Part shown: positions 47,829 through 57,213 of the stretch, one piece after another
How the letters are laid out: every line of letters starts with the position of its first letter
Numbering within the stretch: position 1 is the stretch's first letter
The notes under the pieces: model-generated
The model's input: the letters and a program-made list of their open reading frames with translations, nothing else
Database searches by the model: none
What the model was told of the DNA's origin: nothing
Translations under genes and position numbers: made by a program
NCBI GenBank assembly: GCA_012837155.1
Contig: CP051546.1
Span: forward strand, 529,474-593,473
DNA: 64,000 nt
Direction of reading: 5' to 3'
Origin: Flavobacterium sp.
GTDB taxonomy: Bacteria > Bacteroidota > Bacteroidia > Flavobacteriales > Flavobacteriaceae

Positions 47829-49538
47829 TTTAGGCTTTTTCTTTTTTTCTACTTTCTTCTTGGGTGCTGGAATATAAGGGAGACTTAAGTCAAAAACCGC
47901 GTCCATTTCATCCCAATTAGCGTGAAGAAGGATTTCTTTAGAAGAATAAATGACCTCTTCTGCTTGTTGTTTTTTCAAATAATTGCCTGGATCCCATTCT
48001 TTATTTTTGTTGTCGTCATAAATCGCCCGAAGGGTAAATAAGTCTGGTTCTAGTAAATTAAATTCTACCTTCGTATTGCTTTCACTATATTCTGAGGCCA
48101 CAACATCTCCCTTGGCATTTAGCAACTCTACAATTACGGGAAAGCGTTTTACGTTTTGCAAATTTACGGCGATATTAGCATAGTCCGATAAACTTCGGGT
48201 TTCTAATTTATAAGTTAAGGTGTCATTTGCTTTTTCAAAAAAATCAGTCAAGGCTCCAGGTAAGATTTTAAACGTATAACTCTCAGAAGGTTCTTTTTTG
48301 AAATCGAAAAGCAATTGCTGGTTAAAATCATCATATTGGGTCGAAAATGCTACCGCAACAGAGCCTTTATTGATGAGTTTTATTTTTGAATTATCAATCT
48401 TAGTCAATGGTGTAGCACTTTCTAAAGTAAATGATTCTCTAAAGTTCAACGTGCCACTTTGTACAGGGGTTATGGTCACAAAGTCTTTTGGGTTGTCTTT
48501 TTTGACTCCTTTTGGAATGTTGTTTGTGGTCTCTTTTTTGACCTCTTTTTGAGTGTCTCTAATTTTAAACCCAAAGTTTCCTTTGTATTTATCCTTGACA
48601 ACTTCTAATGCTAACGAATCTATTTTCGAAGGCTTAAACCAAACTTGTAGCGAATCTTTTTTGGGAAACTTAGTAATAAGCGTCGGTACAATTTCGGTTT
48701 TATTTTTTAATGTAATTTTTACCTTATCGCTTCTTCCTTCATAGGGCAAAATCAATTTTCCTCTCGCCGCTTGAATGGGTTTGAAAGCCTTAAAAGCAAT
48801 TTCTTCTTTAAACAATTTTAGTTCATAGAGCGTGTCATTGGGAACGGTAATAAACTGTTTTCTAAATCCAATTTTATCTTTTCTGGGATTAAATTTATTG
48901 TTAGAATTATAATCTTTCATGGCTACCAAAAGGTATTTTCCCGCTTTCAGATTTTCGAGTTTAAATGTTTTCAAACTGTCCAAAGTGTTTGTAATATATC
49001 TGGGACTTTCAGTATAAACAACAGAATCCTTGAATTTGTCATTTACCTCATACAACATGACCGAAACAAACGATTCTACTTCCTTATTATGGGCATCTTT
49101 CACGGTTCCTCCAATTGACAAGGAATCGATATAATTGCCAGTAGAAAAAACATATTTAAACTGATTATATGTATTGCCCTCATTATTGTCTTGAATGCTT
49201 TGTCCAAAATTGAAACTATAAGTCGTGTTGGGTTGCAGCGTGTCGTTGATTTTTATAGTAAGATATTTGCTGGCACTTGTTGGTAATACTAACGGTTCGT
49301 GCTTCATTGGAGGCGAAATAATCAACTGCTTGTTCAGGTCTTTCAACTTAACAAATTCGTCAAAAGTTAGTTTAATTTCCTTTCCTTTAAAATTGGTGCT
49401 AAAATTTTTGGGGAAACTCATTTTCAAAACCGGCTCAATTGTATCTTTCAAACCGCCCGTAATGCTCCCTCTTTTGGCACAGCCAATCATTGTTAGTACA
49501 AGCAGAAACAAGATATATTTAAAGTTGTTTTTCAACAT
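47817..49538 (-). CDS. Lipoprotein with SbsA-type Ig-like N-terminal domain
   Basis: 573 residues, intact. Lipoprotein signal YILFLLVLTMIGCAKRGSIT, then GGLKDTIEPVLKMSFPKNFS and LTFDEFVKLKDLNKQLIISP, the Big_5/SbsA Ig-like module found in Bacteroidota. The rest is a series of beta domains (AGKYLLVAMKDYNSNNKFNP is a typical prealbumin-like strand pair), closing with WDEMDAVFDLSLPY and a Lys-rich tail. Probably anchored at the outer membrane. Function unknown. Confidence 0.85.
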   Translation of the reverse strand: MLKNNFKYILFLLVLTMIGCAKRGSITGGLKDTIEPVLKMSFPKNFSTNFKGKEIKLTFDEFVKLKDLNKQLIISPPMKHEPLVLPTSASKYLTIKINDTLQPNTTYSFNFGQSIQDNNEGNTYNQFKYVFSTGNYIDSLSIGGTVKDAHNKEVESFVSVMLYEVNDKFKDSVVYTESPRYITNTLDSLKTFKLENLKAGKYLLVAMKDYNSNNKFNPRKDKIGFRKQFITVPNDTLYELKLFKEEIAFKAFKPIQAARGKLILPYEGRSDKVKITLKNKTEIVPTLITKFPKKDSLQVWFKPSKIDSLALEVVKDKYKGNFGFKIRDTQKEVKKETTNNIPKGVKKDNPKDFVTITPVQSGTLNFRESFTLESATPLTKIDNSKIKLINKGSVAVAFSTQYDDFNQQLLFDFKKEPSESYTFKILPGALTDFFEKANDTLTYKLETRSLSDYANIAVNLQNVKRFPVIVELLNAKGDVVASEYSESNTKVEFNLLEPDLFTLRAIYDDNKNKEWDPGNYLKKQQAEEVIYSSKEILLHANWDEMDAVFDLSLPYIPAPKKKVEKKKKPKSGF

Positions 49539-49757
49539 AGCAAATCAAAAAATTAGATGCCACAAAATAACAATTATATTTACTGTAAATGAAATGTTTT
49601 AAATATAAATTCCATTTTGCCCTTCGGAGTACTTGTCTAAGGAAAGCGATTTCCATCTGTGCTTTGTATTCCCTTTAAAAGCGTGGGATGCCGTTTTTGT
49701 CTAGGCAAAACTTTCGTATTTAAATCTGACAGGTTTTAAAAACAGATTCCATTTTTA

Positions 49758-50441
49758 TCAAGAATGTGCCATCGCCATACACACAATGCTGATTTTTGCA
49801 CCAGGAATTTTCATAAGTGCGCGTGAGCAAGCTTCTAAAGTCGAACCGGTCGTGATAACATCGTCTATTAGCAAAAAATGTTTGTTATGATTTTTTTCAG
49901 AAAAATTCACATCAAAAGTATGAAGCATGCCTTCGGTTCTTCCTAAAAGATTTTTCTTGGATTGGGTTTTGGAATAAATAGTTCTGATCAATACATTTGG
50001 ATTATAAGGGATGTTTAAACCCTTGGAAAGGGCATTTCCAAAATTTGCTACTTGATTGTAGCCTCTTTCTCGAAGTTTTCTTTTGTGCAAAGGCACCGAA
50101 ATAATTTCATCTACAGACCGGATGATTGCCAAATCTTTTAAATCCTCGGCGTACCATGTGCCAAGAACGGTTCCAATTTCTTGTTGTCCTTTGTATTTCA
50201 GATTGTGTATCAATTCCTGAACAATCCCTTTTTTATGAAAATACAACAATGCCGAAGCATATTCAACAGGAATTCTTCCGTAAAACTTTTTGAACGCTTC
50301 GTTTTCAGGATTCTTATGATGATTGGTCAGCGGAATATTATGTCGGCAAAGTGTGCAAATCACGTTTTCATTCGACATTAAAAACGAATGACAACCCGCA
50401 CAAACAGGTGGAAAAAATAGATTGATGATGTTTTTGAACAT
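49758..50441 (-). CDS. comF: ComF family phosphoribosyltransferase-like protein
   Basis: 227 residues. An N-terminal zinc-finger-like part (PPVCAGCHSF, then CTLCRHNIP, about 12-42) and a type I PRTase domain with the PRPP motif FLLIDDVITTGSTLEAC (about 190) and RTEGMLHTFDVNFSEKN. ComF proteins take part in DNA uptake in competent bacteria, but the biochemical role is open. The gene stands alone, minus strand, upstream of the divergent ssb. Confidence 0.9.
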   Translation of the reverse strand: MFKNIINLFFPPVCAGCHSFLMSNENVICTLCRHNIPLTNHHKNPENEAFKKFYGRIPVEYASALLYFHKKGIVQELIHNLKYKGQQEIGTVLGTWYAEDLKDLAIIRSVDEIISVPLHKRKLRERGYNQVANFGNALSKGLNIPYNPNVLIRTIYSKTQSKKNLLGRTEGMLHTFDVNFSEKNHNKHFLLIDDVITTGSTLEACSRALMKIPGAKISIVCMAMAHS

Positions 50442-50665
50442 GCGAAGTCAATTTGACTATAAAAATAGGGAAAATATTGACTGATAGGATGATTTTTACA
50501 CAACTTAAAATAATGACCAGTAAATTTTAAGTTGTTTGTATCGTTCTCGTTTTTATGCCTTTTGTAGCAATCTAGTTTTTCTTTTGCACCATAAAAACGC
50601 CAATTGCAATTGTTGCAAAAAGAAATTTACAGTATGTTTTTATTTTAAATTTATTCTAAAAAATG

Positions 50666-50673
50666 TATCTTTG
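50666..50673 (+). promoter_or_regulatory. -7 box of the ssb promoter
   Basis: TATCTTTG, a match to TAnnTTTG, 20 bp before the ssb ATG. No clear TTTG is found at the -33 distance, only a T-rich stretch at 50635-50645. Confidence 0.55.
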
Positions 50674-50693
50674 GTTTATACTGATTAAAAACA

Positions 50694-51134
50694 ATGAATG
50701 GAACGCTAAATAAAGTGATGTTAATAGGGTATTTGGGCGAAGATGTCAAGATGCACTATTTTGATGGAGGAAATTGCATAGGAAGATTTTCGTTGGCTAC
50801 CAATGAGGTGTATGTTAATAAAACCACTAACGAAAAAATTACTTCTACAGAATGGCACAACTTGGTCGTGCGCAATAAAGCGGCTGAACTTTGCGAAAAA
50901 CACCTCTCAAAAGGAGACAAAATATACGTGGAAGGGCGTATTAAATCACGGCAGTGGCAGACCGAAGATGGGACTCCAAAATACACATCCGAGATTCAAG
51001 TAACAGAGTTTACTTTCTTATCAACCAAGAAAGGAAATGAAAACAATAAACAAATTGCCGACCCTGAACTTACAAAAAACACTAACTTTGACCCGCAAAA
51101 CAACGGCTTACCTATAAACGATTTGCCGTTTTGA
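50694..51134 (+). CDS. ssb: Single-stranded DNA-binding protein
   Basis: 146 residues. OB fold at about 1-105 (NKVMLIGYLGEDVKMHYFDG, TEWHNLVVRNKAAELCEKHL, GDKIYVEGRIKSRQW). A linker rich in Asn/Thr is followed by a C-terminal tip ending NDLPF, the partner-binding tail. It coats single-stranded DNA during replication and repair. gldE follows after 23 bp. Confidence 0.95.
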   Translation: MNGTLNKVMLIGYLGEDVKMHYFDGGNCIGRFSLATNEVYVNKTTNEKITSTEWHNLVVRNKAAELCEKHLSKGDKIYVEGRIKSRQWQTEDGTPKYTSEIQVTEFTFLSTKKGNENNKQIADPELTKNTNFDPQNNGLPINDLPF

Positions 51135-51157
51135 TTGTATAACTAATCTTTTTTAAT

Positions 51158-52453
51158 TTGGACCCAGAGCCCAGTTTTAATTTTGCTTATACCCTAGATA
51201 CTGATTTAGTATTTGGATTTATTATGATAGCTGCCTTGCTGTTTTGTTCTGCATTAGTTTCTGGTGCTGAGGTAGCCTTGTTTTCATTGTCTCAAAAAGA
51301 CATCGATAAAACCTTAGAAGAACATCCCTCAAAAGGAAAAATCATTTCCGAACTTTTAGAAAAACCCAAAAAATTATTAGCAACGCTACTTGTAGCCAAT
51401 AATTTTATCAATATTGGTGTCGTAATCTTATTTTCATACGTAGGGCATAATATATTCCATGCGATTACTTCTCCTGTTCTAAAATTTATTTTAGAAGTAG
51501 TCTTAGTTACTTTTTTGATTTTGTTGTTTGGAGAAGTTTTGCCCAAAGTTTATGCCAGTCGAAATAATGTCAAGTTTGCTAAGTTAGTTGCCTATCCTTT
51601 AGCCGGATTAGAAGTTTTTCTTTCTCCAATAAGTTCGCCTATGCGCAAAGTAACGGTGTATTTGCACAATAAATTGGGGAAGCAAAAGTCAAATTTTTCC
51701 GTAGATCAATTGTCTCAAGCACTTGAATTGACTGATGCTGAAGAAACTTCGACCGAAGAACAAAAAATATTAGAAGGAATTGTGACTTTTGGAAACACCG
51801 ATACGAAACAGGTAATGAGCCCAAGAATCGATATTTTTGCATTAGAAATTGAGGAATCTTTTGCTGTTATTTATTCAAAAATAATTGAAAAAGGGTATTC
51901 TAGAATTCCTGTTTATCGCGATAATATCGATCAAATTGAAGGTGTTTTATTTGTAAAAGATTTACTTCCTCATATTGACAAGGAGGAATTCGATTGGAAA
52001 ACGTTATTACGAGAGCCGTTTTTTGTTCCTGAAAACAAAAAAATTGATAATTTGTTGAAAGATTTTCAAAACAAAAAAAGTCACTTGGCTATTGTTGTAG
52101 ATGAATATGGTGGGACTTCGGGACTGGTTTCGCTGGAAGATGTAATCGAAGAAATTGTCGGAGATATTAGCGATGAATTTGACGGAGACAACAGCAATTT
52201 TTCTAAAATAGATGATAAAAATTATCTTTTTGAAGGAAAAATAAATCTCAAAGATTTTTATAGAATTATTGCTGTTGATGAGGAGTTGTTTGAATTGAAA
52301 AAGGGAGAAGCCGAAACATTGGCTGGATTTATTCTGGAAATTGTTGGTAATTTTCCAAAAAAAAACCAAAAGATTGCATACAAAAACTGTGTTTTTACCG
52401 TTGAATCGGTAGATAAAAAACGCATCAAACAAATTAAAGTTACCATTGAATAA
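51158..52453 (+). CDS. gldE: Gliding motility-associated protein GldE (CNNM/CBS family)
   Basis: 431 residues. N-terminal membrane DUF21/CNNM domain (about 15-190: IMIAALLFCSALVSGAEVAL, LLVANNFINIGVVILFSYVG), two CBS domains (about 205-330: VMSPRIDIFALEIEE, KSHLAIVVDEYGGTSGLVSL) and a C-terminal CorC_HlyC domain. The start is a TTG giving MDPEPSFNF. GldE is associated with the type IX secretion/gliding system; it sits directly before gldD as in other gliding Flavobacteriia. Confidence 0.92.
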   Translation: MDPEPSFNFAYTLDTDLVFGFIMIAALLFCSALVSGAEVALFSLSQKDIDKTLEEHPSKGKIISELLEKPKKLLATLLVANNFINIGVVILFSYVGHNIFHAITSPVLKFILEVVLVTFLILLFGEVLPKVYASRNNVKFAKLVAYPLAGLEVFLSPISSPMRKVTVYLHNKLGKQKSNFSVDQLSQALELTDAEETSTEEQKILEGIVTFGNTDTKQVMSPRIDIFALEIEESFAVIYSKIIEKGYSRIPVYRDNIDQIEGVLFVKDLLPHIDKEEFDWKTLLREPFFVPENKKIDNLLKDFQNKKSHLAIVVDEYGGTSGLVSLEDVIEEIVGDISDEFDGDNSNFSKIDDKNYLFEGKINLKDFYRIIAVDEELFELKKGEAETLAGFILEIVGNFPKKNQKIAYKNCVFTVESVDKKRIKQIKVTIE

Positions 52454-52460
52454 CTACACA

Positions 52461-53025
52461 ATGCACAAAAAAAACCTGATAATTACCATACTTCTAATAG
52501 CACTGTTTGCTACTTTTAGCTGTAAAGATGACGTTTTGCCCAAACCATCAAGTTATTTGCGTTTGGATTATACAGAGGCAAAATATGTAACTTTCGAAAA
52601 CCAATGTTCTTTTTCATTCGAAATAAATTCAGAGGCACTAATCAAAGGTCAAAAAGACTGTGGATTTACCGTTTCATATCCAAAAATGAAAGCGACCATT
52701 TACCCTCACCTATAAATCTGTAAACAACAATATCGATAAACTGCTTCGTGATGCTCAGAAACTAACCTATGAACATGTAATAAAAGCGGATAATATCTTA
52801 GAACAACCGTTTATGAATTCTTCGAAAAAAGTGTATGGAATGTTTTATCGCGTAAATGGAAATGCAGCGACAAATTCACAGTTTTATGCAACAGACAGCA
52901 CCAAACATTTTGTGACGGGTTCTGTTTATTTCTATGCTAAACCCAACTTTGACTCTATTATGCCAGCAGCAAGTTATGTTAGAAATGATATGCAACGATT
53001 GATGGAAACTTTGAAATGGAAATAA
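52461..53025 (+). CDS. gldD: Gliding motility lipoprotein GldD (one frameshift)
   Basis: Lipoprotein signal IITILLIALFATFSC, then KPSSYLRLDYTEAKYVTFEN, the standard GldD start. A C run at 52703-52705 has one base too many and gives a false stop; corrected, it continues LTYKSVNNNIDKLLRDAQKL and VYGMFYRVNGNAATNSQFYA to MQRLMETLKWK, 187 residues. GldD is needed for gliding in F. johnsoniae. It follows gldE by 7 bp. If the shift were real, gliding should be lost. Confidence 0.92.
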
Positions 53026-53146
53026 TTCCGTTTATTAGTTCATTATAGTCCAATTCCTCAGCTAGTCCGAGCATTAGGTTTCATTGCGCTAGCCTAGGGT
53101 AAATCGGTAAAGAATTTTAAGTTGTTTTTTTGGCTTTTTCTAAAAA

Positions 53147-53884
53147 TCAATTGAGTTTTACAATCGCTCCAACCCCTATTTGGTTTCCAATTTCGGGATA
53201 AACAAAAGCGGTTGTTTTTTTGTTTTTTCCAAAATGCATCGATTGAAATGGATTCCAATAGGAAACAATAAGTCCTGTTGCCATTCCTATTCCAGCACCC
53301 GCAAGAACATCGGACGTGTAATGTTTGTTATTAGCAATCCGAAGAGCGCCTGTTGCTGCGGCAAACAAAAATCCGCTACTGGCATACCATAAGTTAGAAT
53401 CTTTATACTCATAAAACAACAAAGAAGCATTTGTAAATGCAATTGCAGTATGACCAGAAGGAAAACTAAACCGATTTGATTGATCGGGCCGCTCTTCGCC
53501 AACGGCTCTTTTTAGAACAGAAATTACTGTTCCCACAATTGCATTGGCAAACACAAGGTTAATGGTTTGATGCTGAATGTCATTTTTAGGCTTGAATCCC
53601 AAAGATTTTCCCAAATAGATTTGAACAATGGGAACGAATGGTGAAAAATTATCGCCATTAGTATGGAAATTTTTACCAAAGAAATGGTTGGCATTTGATT
53701 GCAAATCCCTATTAAGATTTGTGCTCAAAAGCAATGCTCCTGCGGTTATCAGAGTTACAGGGACAATGAATTTTTTATAGGAGATTTTATCTTGATTTTT
53801 TATCAAAGAAAGGCTGTCTTTTGATTGGGCATTCCCTATGAAAACGGATGCTGAAAGAAAAAGGATTACGAATTTGGTTTTCAT
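53147..53884 (-). CDS. PAP2-superfamily phosphatase, exported
   Basis: 245 residues from ATG 53884 with a signal peptide (KFVILFLSASVFIGNAQ). The three PAP2 signatures are present: KRAVGEERP (KX6RP), FPSGHTA (PSGH) and LRIANNKHYTSD (SRX5HX3D-like, here with Leu-Arg). Probably acts on lipid phosphates at the membrane or in the periplasm. The frame is open further upstream, but without a credible start. Confidence 0.88.
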   Translation of the reverse strand: MKTKFVILFLSASVFIGNAQSKDSLSLIKNQDKISYKKFIVPVTLITAGALLLSTNLNRDLQSNANHFFGKNFHTNGDNFSPFVPIVQIYLGKSLGFKPKNDIQHQTINLVFANAIVGTVISVLKRAVGEERPDQSNRFSFPSGHTAIAFTNASLLFYEYKDSNLWYASSGFLFAAATGALRIANNKHYTSDVLAGAGIGMATGLIVSYWNPFQSMHFGKNKKTTAFVYPEIGNQIGVGAIVKLN

Positions 53885-53974
53885 AGTTTTTTTAAAAATT
53901 TTAAGATTGAATTTTAAAATGTAAATTAGCTTCGCCAAATTTACAAGTAAACCGTACACTATTGTTCTAAAGTC

Positions 53975-54616
53975 ATGTATTTTTTATCCAAAGAATTATT
54001 CTTTCCTCCCGTTTACGAAGCCAATTTTGAGGGTGTCTTAGCCGTTGGAGGCGATTTGTCGCCAGAACGTTTGCTATTGGCTTACAAAAGTGGAATATTT
54101 CCTTGGTTCGAAAACGAAAACCCCATTTTATGGTGGTCTCCAAACCCTAGAATGGTTTTGTTTTTCGATGAATTGGTAGTTTCAAAAAGCATGCGAAACC
54201 TTTTGAATCGGAACCTTTTTAAGGTAACTTTTAATCAAAATTTTACAGAAGTAATTTTGAATTGTCAAAAAATAAAACGTGAAGGACAAAAGGGGACCTG
54301 GATTACTAACAGTATGGTTGAGGCTTATTGCAAACTTCACACGTTAGGAATTGCAAAATCAGTCGAAGTTTGGCAAGATAACGAATTAGTTGGTGGTTTA
54401 TATGGTATCGATTTGGGACATGTTTTTTGTGGAGAAAGTATGTTTTCTAAAGTTTCGAATGCTTCAAAAGTAGCGTTTATTGCTTTGGCAAACCAATTAA
54501 AATTAGCCCATTACAAAATATTAGATTGTCAAGTTTATAACGAACATCTGGAAAGTTTGGGTTGTAGAGAAATTGATAGGAACGAATTTATAAAAATTTT
54601 GAACTCAAATTATTGA
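53975..54616 (+). CDS. aat: Leucyl/phenylalanyl-tRNA-protein transferase
   Basis: 213 residues. Family segments: GVLAVGGDLSPERLLLAYKS (about 20-40), GIFPWFENENPILWWSPNPR (about 40-60), GTWITNSMVEAYCKLHTLGI, GGLYGIDLGHVFCGESMFS (about 140-160) and LDCQVYNEHLESLG. It adds Leu or Phe from tRNA to protein N-termini for the N-end rule. It overlaps the convergent tag gene by 7 bp. Confidence 0.95.
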   Translation: MYFLSKELFFPPVYEANFEGVLAVGGDLSPERLLLAYKSGIFPWFENENPILWWSPNPRMVLFFDELVVSKSMRNLLNRNLFKVTFNQNFTEVILNCQKIKREGQKGTWITNSMVEAYCKLHTLGIAKSVEVWQDNELVGGLYGIDLGHVFCGESMFSKVSNASKVAFIALANQLKLAHYKILDCQVYNEHLESLGCREIDRNEFIKILNSNY

Positions 54617-55173
54617 TTTCTTTTAAAGCAATCTTCCACATGGTCATTGACCATTCCGGTTGCTTGCATGTGAGCATAAACAACAGTTGAACCTACGAAT
54701 TTGAAGCCGCGTTTTTTCAAATCTTTGCTAATTTTATCTGAAAGCGGAGTGGTGGCAGGGACTTCTTTTAAGGATTTTCGATTGTTTTCGATTGGTTTTC
54801 CTTCGGTAAATTGCCAAATATACGTACTGAAACTTCCAAATTCTTTCTGTACTTTCATAAAAGCAATCGCATTCGAAACGGCAGCACGAATTTTTAATTG
54901 ATTGCGGATAATTCCTGAATTTTGCAGTAATTCCTGAATTTTATCCTCGGAATATTGGGCTACTTTTTTATAGTCAAAATCATCGAATGCGTATCTAAAA
55001 TTTTCTCTTTTTTTTAGAATGGTAATCCAACTCAATCCTGCTTGAAAAGTTTCGAGTATCAAGAATTCAAATAATTTTTGGTCTTCATAAACGGGAACAC
55101 CCCATTCGTTGTCGTGGTATTTTTCATAAATATCGATTCCCACGCACCATTTGCATCTTATTTTGCTTTCCAT
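54610..55173 (-). CDS. tag: DNA-3-methyladenine glycosylase I
   Basis: 187 residues from ATG 55173. Zinc ligands CKWC at the start and the HMQATGMVNDHVEDC end. YHDNEWGVPVYEDQKLFEFL (about 17-37), FQAGLSWITILKKRENFR (about 44) and FKFVGSTVVYAHMQATG are the Tag signature segments. It excises 3-methyladenine from alkylated DNA. Confidence 0.95.
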   Translation of the reverse strand: MESKIRCKWCVGIDIYEKYHDNEWGVPVYEDQKLFEFLILETFQAGLSWITILKKRENFRYAFDDFDYKKVAQYSEDKIQELLQNSGIIRNQLKIRAAVSNAIAFMKVQKEFGSFSTYIWQFTEGKPIENNRKSLKEVPATTPLSDKISKDLKKRGFKFVGSTVVYAHMQATGMVNDHVEDCFKRNQ

Positions 55174-55206
55174 TTTTACTAAAATTAGAATTTCAAATGT
55201 AAGCAA

Positions 55207-55240
55207 AAATCCCATTTCAAATTACTTCGAAATGGGATTT
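55207..55240. terminator. Bidirectional-looking hairpin between tag and tsf
   Basis: AAATCCCATTTC (55207-55218) pairs with GAAATGGGATTT (55229-55240), 12 bp perfect, with A and T tracts outside. It follows tsf on the minus strand, 22 bp after its stop. Confidence 0.9.
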
Positions 55241-55261
55241 ATAATTTGAGTTTAGAATAAA

Positions 55262-56086
55262 TTATCCTAAAGCAGCTCTTTTAAAACCGGTAACAATAAG
55301 ATCTTTATCTAAAGATTTTACATAAGCAGCAACGCTCATTTTGTTGTCTTTGATATAATCTTGGTTTACTAAAGTATTGTCTTTAAAGAAACGAGCTAGT
55401 TTCCCTTTAGCAATATTATCTAACATAGCTTCTGGTTTGCCTTCTTGACGTAAAAGATCTTTAGCAATTTCGATTTCTTTAGCGATGGTTGCAGCATCAA
55501 CACCATTTTCGTCTAAAGCGATTGGCGACATTGCTGCAGCTTGCATAGCGATATTTCTGGCAACTTCATCAGCACCAGCAATATTAGCAGATAAAGCAAC
55601 CAAAGTGGCAATTTTGTTTCCAGCGTGAATGTAAGAACCAATGAAAGCTCCTTTCAAGGTTTCGAAAGAAGCAATTTCGATTTTTTCTCCGATAACTCCT
55701 GTTTGCTCAATTAATTTTTCGGCAACAGAGATTCCGTTGAAATCAGCGGCTAAGAAAGCTTCTTTTGATTCAAAGTTTAAGGCTAGGTTAGCAAAATCTT
55801 GGGCTAATTTTACGAAAGATTCGTTTTTACCTACGAAGTCCGTTTCACAGTTTAATGTAATAACCACACCAGCCGTTTTGTCTGCGTTGACAACAGCAAT
55901 CGCAGCACCTTCTGTAGATTCTCTGTCAGAACGGTTTGCGGCTACTTTTTGTCCTTTTTTACGAAGGTTTTCGATAGCTAAATCAAAATCTCCTTCGGCT
56001 TCTACAAGTGCTTTTTTGCAGTCCATCATTCCTGCACCTGTGATTGTTCTTAATTTATTTACGTCTGCAGCAGTAATTGTTGCCAT
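55262..56086 (-). CDS. tsf: Elongation factor Ts
   Basis: 274 residues. N-terminal UBA-like domain (TAADVNKLRTITGAGMMDCK, KKALVEAEGDFDLAIENLRK), the core GVVITLNCETDFVGKNESFV (about 75-95), and the C-terminal LLRQEGKPEAMLDNIAKGKL. It exchanges nucleotide on EF-Tu. Arranged rpsB-tsf as in most bacteria. Confidence 0.97.
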   Translation of the reverse strand: MATITAADVNKLRTITGAGMMDCKKALVEAEGDFDLAIENLRKKGQKVAANRSDRESTEGAAIAVVNADKTAGVVITLNCETDFVGKNESFVKLAQDFANLALNFESKEAFLAADFNGISVAEKLIEQTGVIGEKIEIASFETLKGAFIGSYIHAGNKIATLVALSANIAGADEVARNIAMQAAAMSPIALDENGVDAATIAKEIEIAKDLLRQEGKPEAMLDNIAKGKLARFFKDNTLVNQDYIKDNKMSVAAYVKSLDKDLIVTGFKRAALG

Positions 56087-56096
56087 AATTTTTTAA

Positions 56097-56195
56097 TTTA
56101 AAGATTAAAAGATTGAAAAATTTAAATATTCAAAGGGATACTAATTATAAAATCAATAGTCTTTCAATCTTTAAATCCTTCAATCTTTAAATTTA
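56097..56195. repeat. CAATCTTTAAAT word repeats between rpsB and tsf
   Basis: AAAGATTAAAAGATTGAAAA at the left and CAATCTTTAAATCC, CAATCTTTAAATT at the right form direct and inverted copies of one word. They can fold into a long AT-rich hairpin in the rpsB-tsf transcript. Confidence 0.6.
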
Positions 56196-56201
56196 TTTGA
56201 T

Positions 56202-56996
56202 TTATTCTTCAGTTGCAGGAACTTCGTCTTCGGTAGCTACTTCGGCAACAACTTCAGCAGGAGCGGCTACCACTTCTTCTGTAGTTGCTTCGCTTTCTTT
56301 GTCAGAGCTTCTGTTAGCAAGACCGTCAATAATTGCGGCAGTTACTAAAGTTAAAATTTTATCGATTGATTTAGAAGCATCATCATTTGATGGGATAACA
56401 TAATCCACCTCTCTTGGGTCAGAATTGGTATCAACCATGGCAAAAACTGGAATGTTTAATTTTTGAGCTTCTTTTATTGCGATGTGTTCTGCTTTGATAT
56501 CTACTACGAACAAGGCTGCTGGTAGTCTAGACATATCAGCGATTGAACCTAAGTTTTTCTCTAATTTAGCACGAAGACGATCTACTTGCAAACGCTCTTT
56601 TTTAGAAAGCGTCATGAATGTGCCATCTTTTTTCATTTTATCGATAGTAGCCATTTTTTTAACAGCTTTACGGATAGTTACGAAGTTGGTCAGCATTCCA
56701 CCAGGCCATCTTTCAGTAATGTATGGCATGTTTGCAGCTTTTGCTTTATCGGCAACGATGTCTTTTGCTTGTTTTTTGGTAGCAACAAATAATATTTTTC
56801 TACCTGATGCAGCGATTTTTTTCAAAGCTTCGTTCGCTTCTTCAATTTTTGCTGCAGTTTTATATAGGTTGATAATGTGAATTCCATTACGCTCCATATA
56901 AATGTAAGGGGCCATATTTGGATCCCATTTTCTAGTCATGTGTCCAAAGTGAACACCTGCTTCTAGTAATTCTTTTACTTCTACTTTGTTTGACAT
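56202..56996 (-). CDS. rpsB: 30S ribosomal protein S2
   Basis: 264 residues. ELLEAGVHFGHMTRKWDPNM (about 9-28), FVATKKQAKDIV, ERWPGGMLTNFVTIRKAVKK (about 90-110), and PVFAMVDTNSDPREVDYVIP (about 180-200) are standard S2 segments. The C-terminal tail is long, acidic and low in complexity (VVAAPAEVVAEVATEDEV), as in other Bacteroidota. tsf follows. Confidence 0.97.
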   Translation of the reverse strand: MSNKVEVKELLEAGVHFGHMTRKWDPNMAPYIYMERNGIHIINLYKTAAKIEEANEALKKIAASGRKILFVATKKQAKDIVADKAKAANMPYITERWPGGMLTNFVTIRKAVKKMATIDKMKKDGTFMTLSKKERLQVDRLRAKLEKNLGSIADMSRLPAALFVVDIKAEHIAIKEAQKLNIPVFAMVDTNSDPREVDYVIPSNDDASKSIDKILTLVTAAIIDGLANRSSDKESEATTEEVVAAPAEVVAEVATEDEVPATEE

Positions 56997-57181
56997 TTTT
57001 TGTTTAGTTTACGTTCTGTTGAATTAGCAATGTGTTTTTTCGGTTTGTTGTTTGTAGTTTATAGTTTTTTTTTAAAAACTTCCAACTTCCAACTTCTAAC
57101 TTTTCAACCCATTTAGATGCTAAACTAATTTCCCAACGCATTGGGACAACAACAACATTGTTTTTAAATTAATCATCAATA

Positions 57182-57206
57182 TGTCTTGTACGAATTGCAC
57201 AAGACA
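57182..57206 (-). terminator. Hairpin after rpsI / before rpsB
   Basis: TGTCTTGT and ACAAGACA pair around a 9-base loop. It lies 8 bp after the rpsI stop on the minus strand. There is no T run after it, so it may be an attenuator or processing site in the rpsB leader rather than a full terminator. The leader also has the word repeat CTTCCAACTTCCAACTTCTA near 57080-57100. Confidence 0.5.
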
Positions 57207-57213
57207 GGCAATA

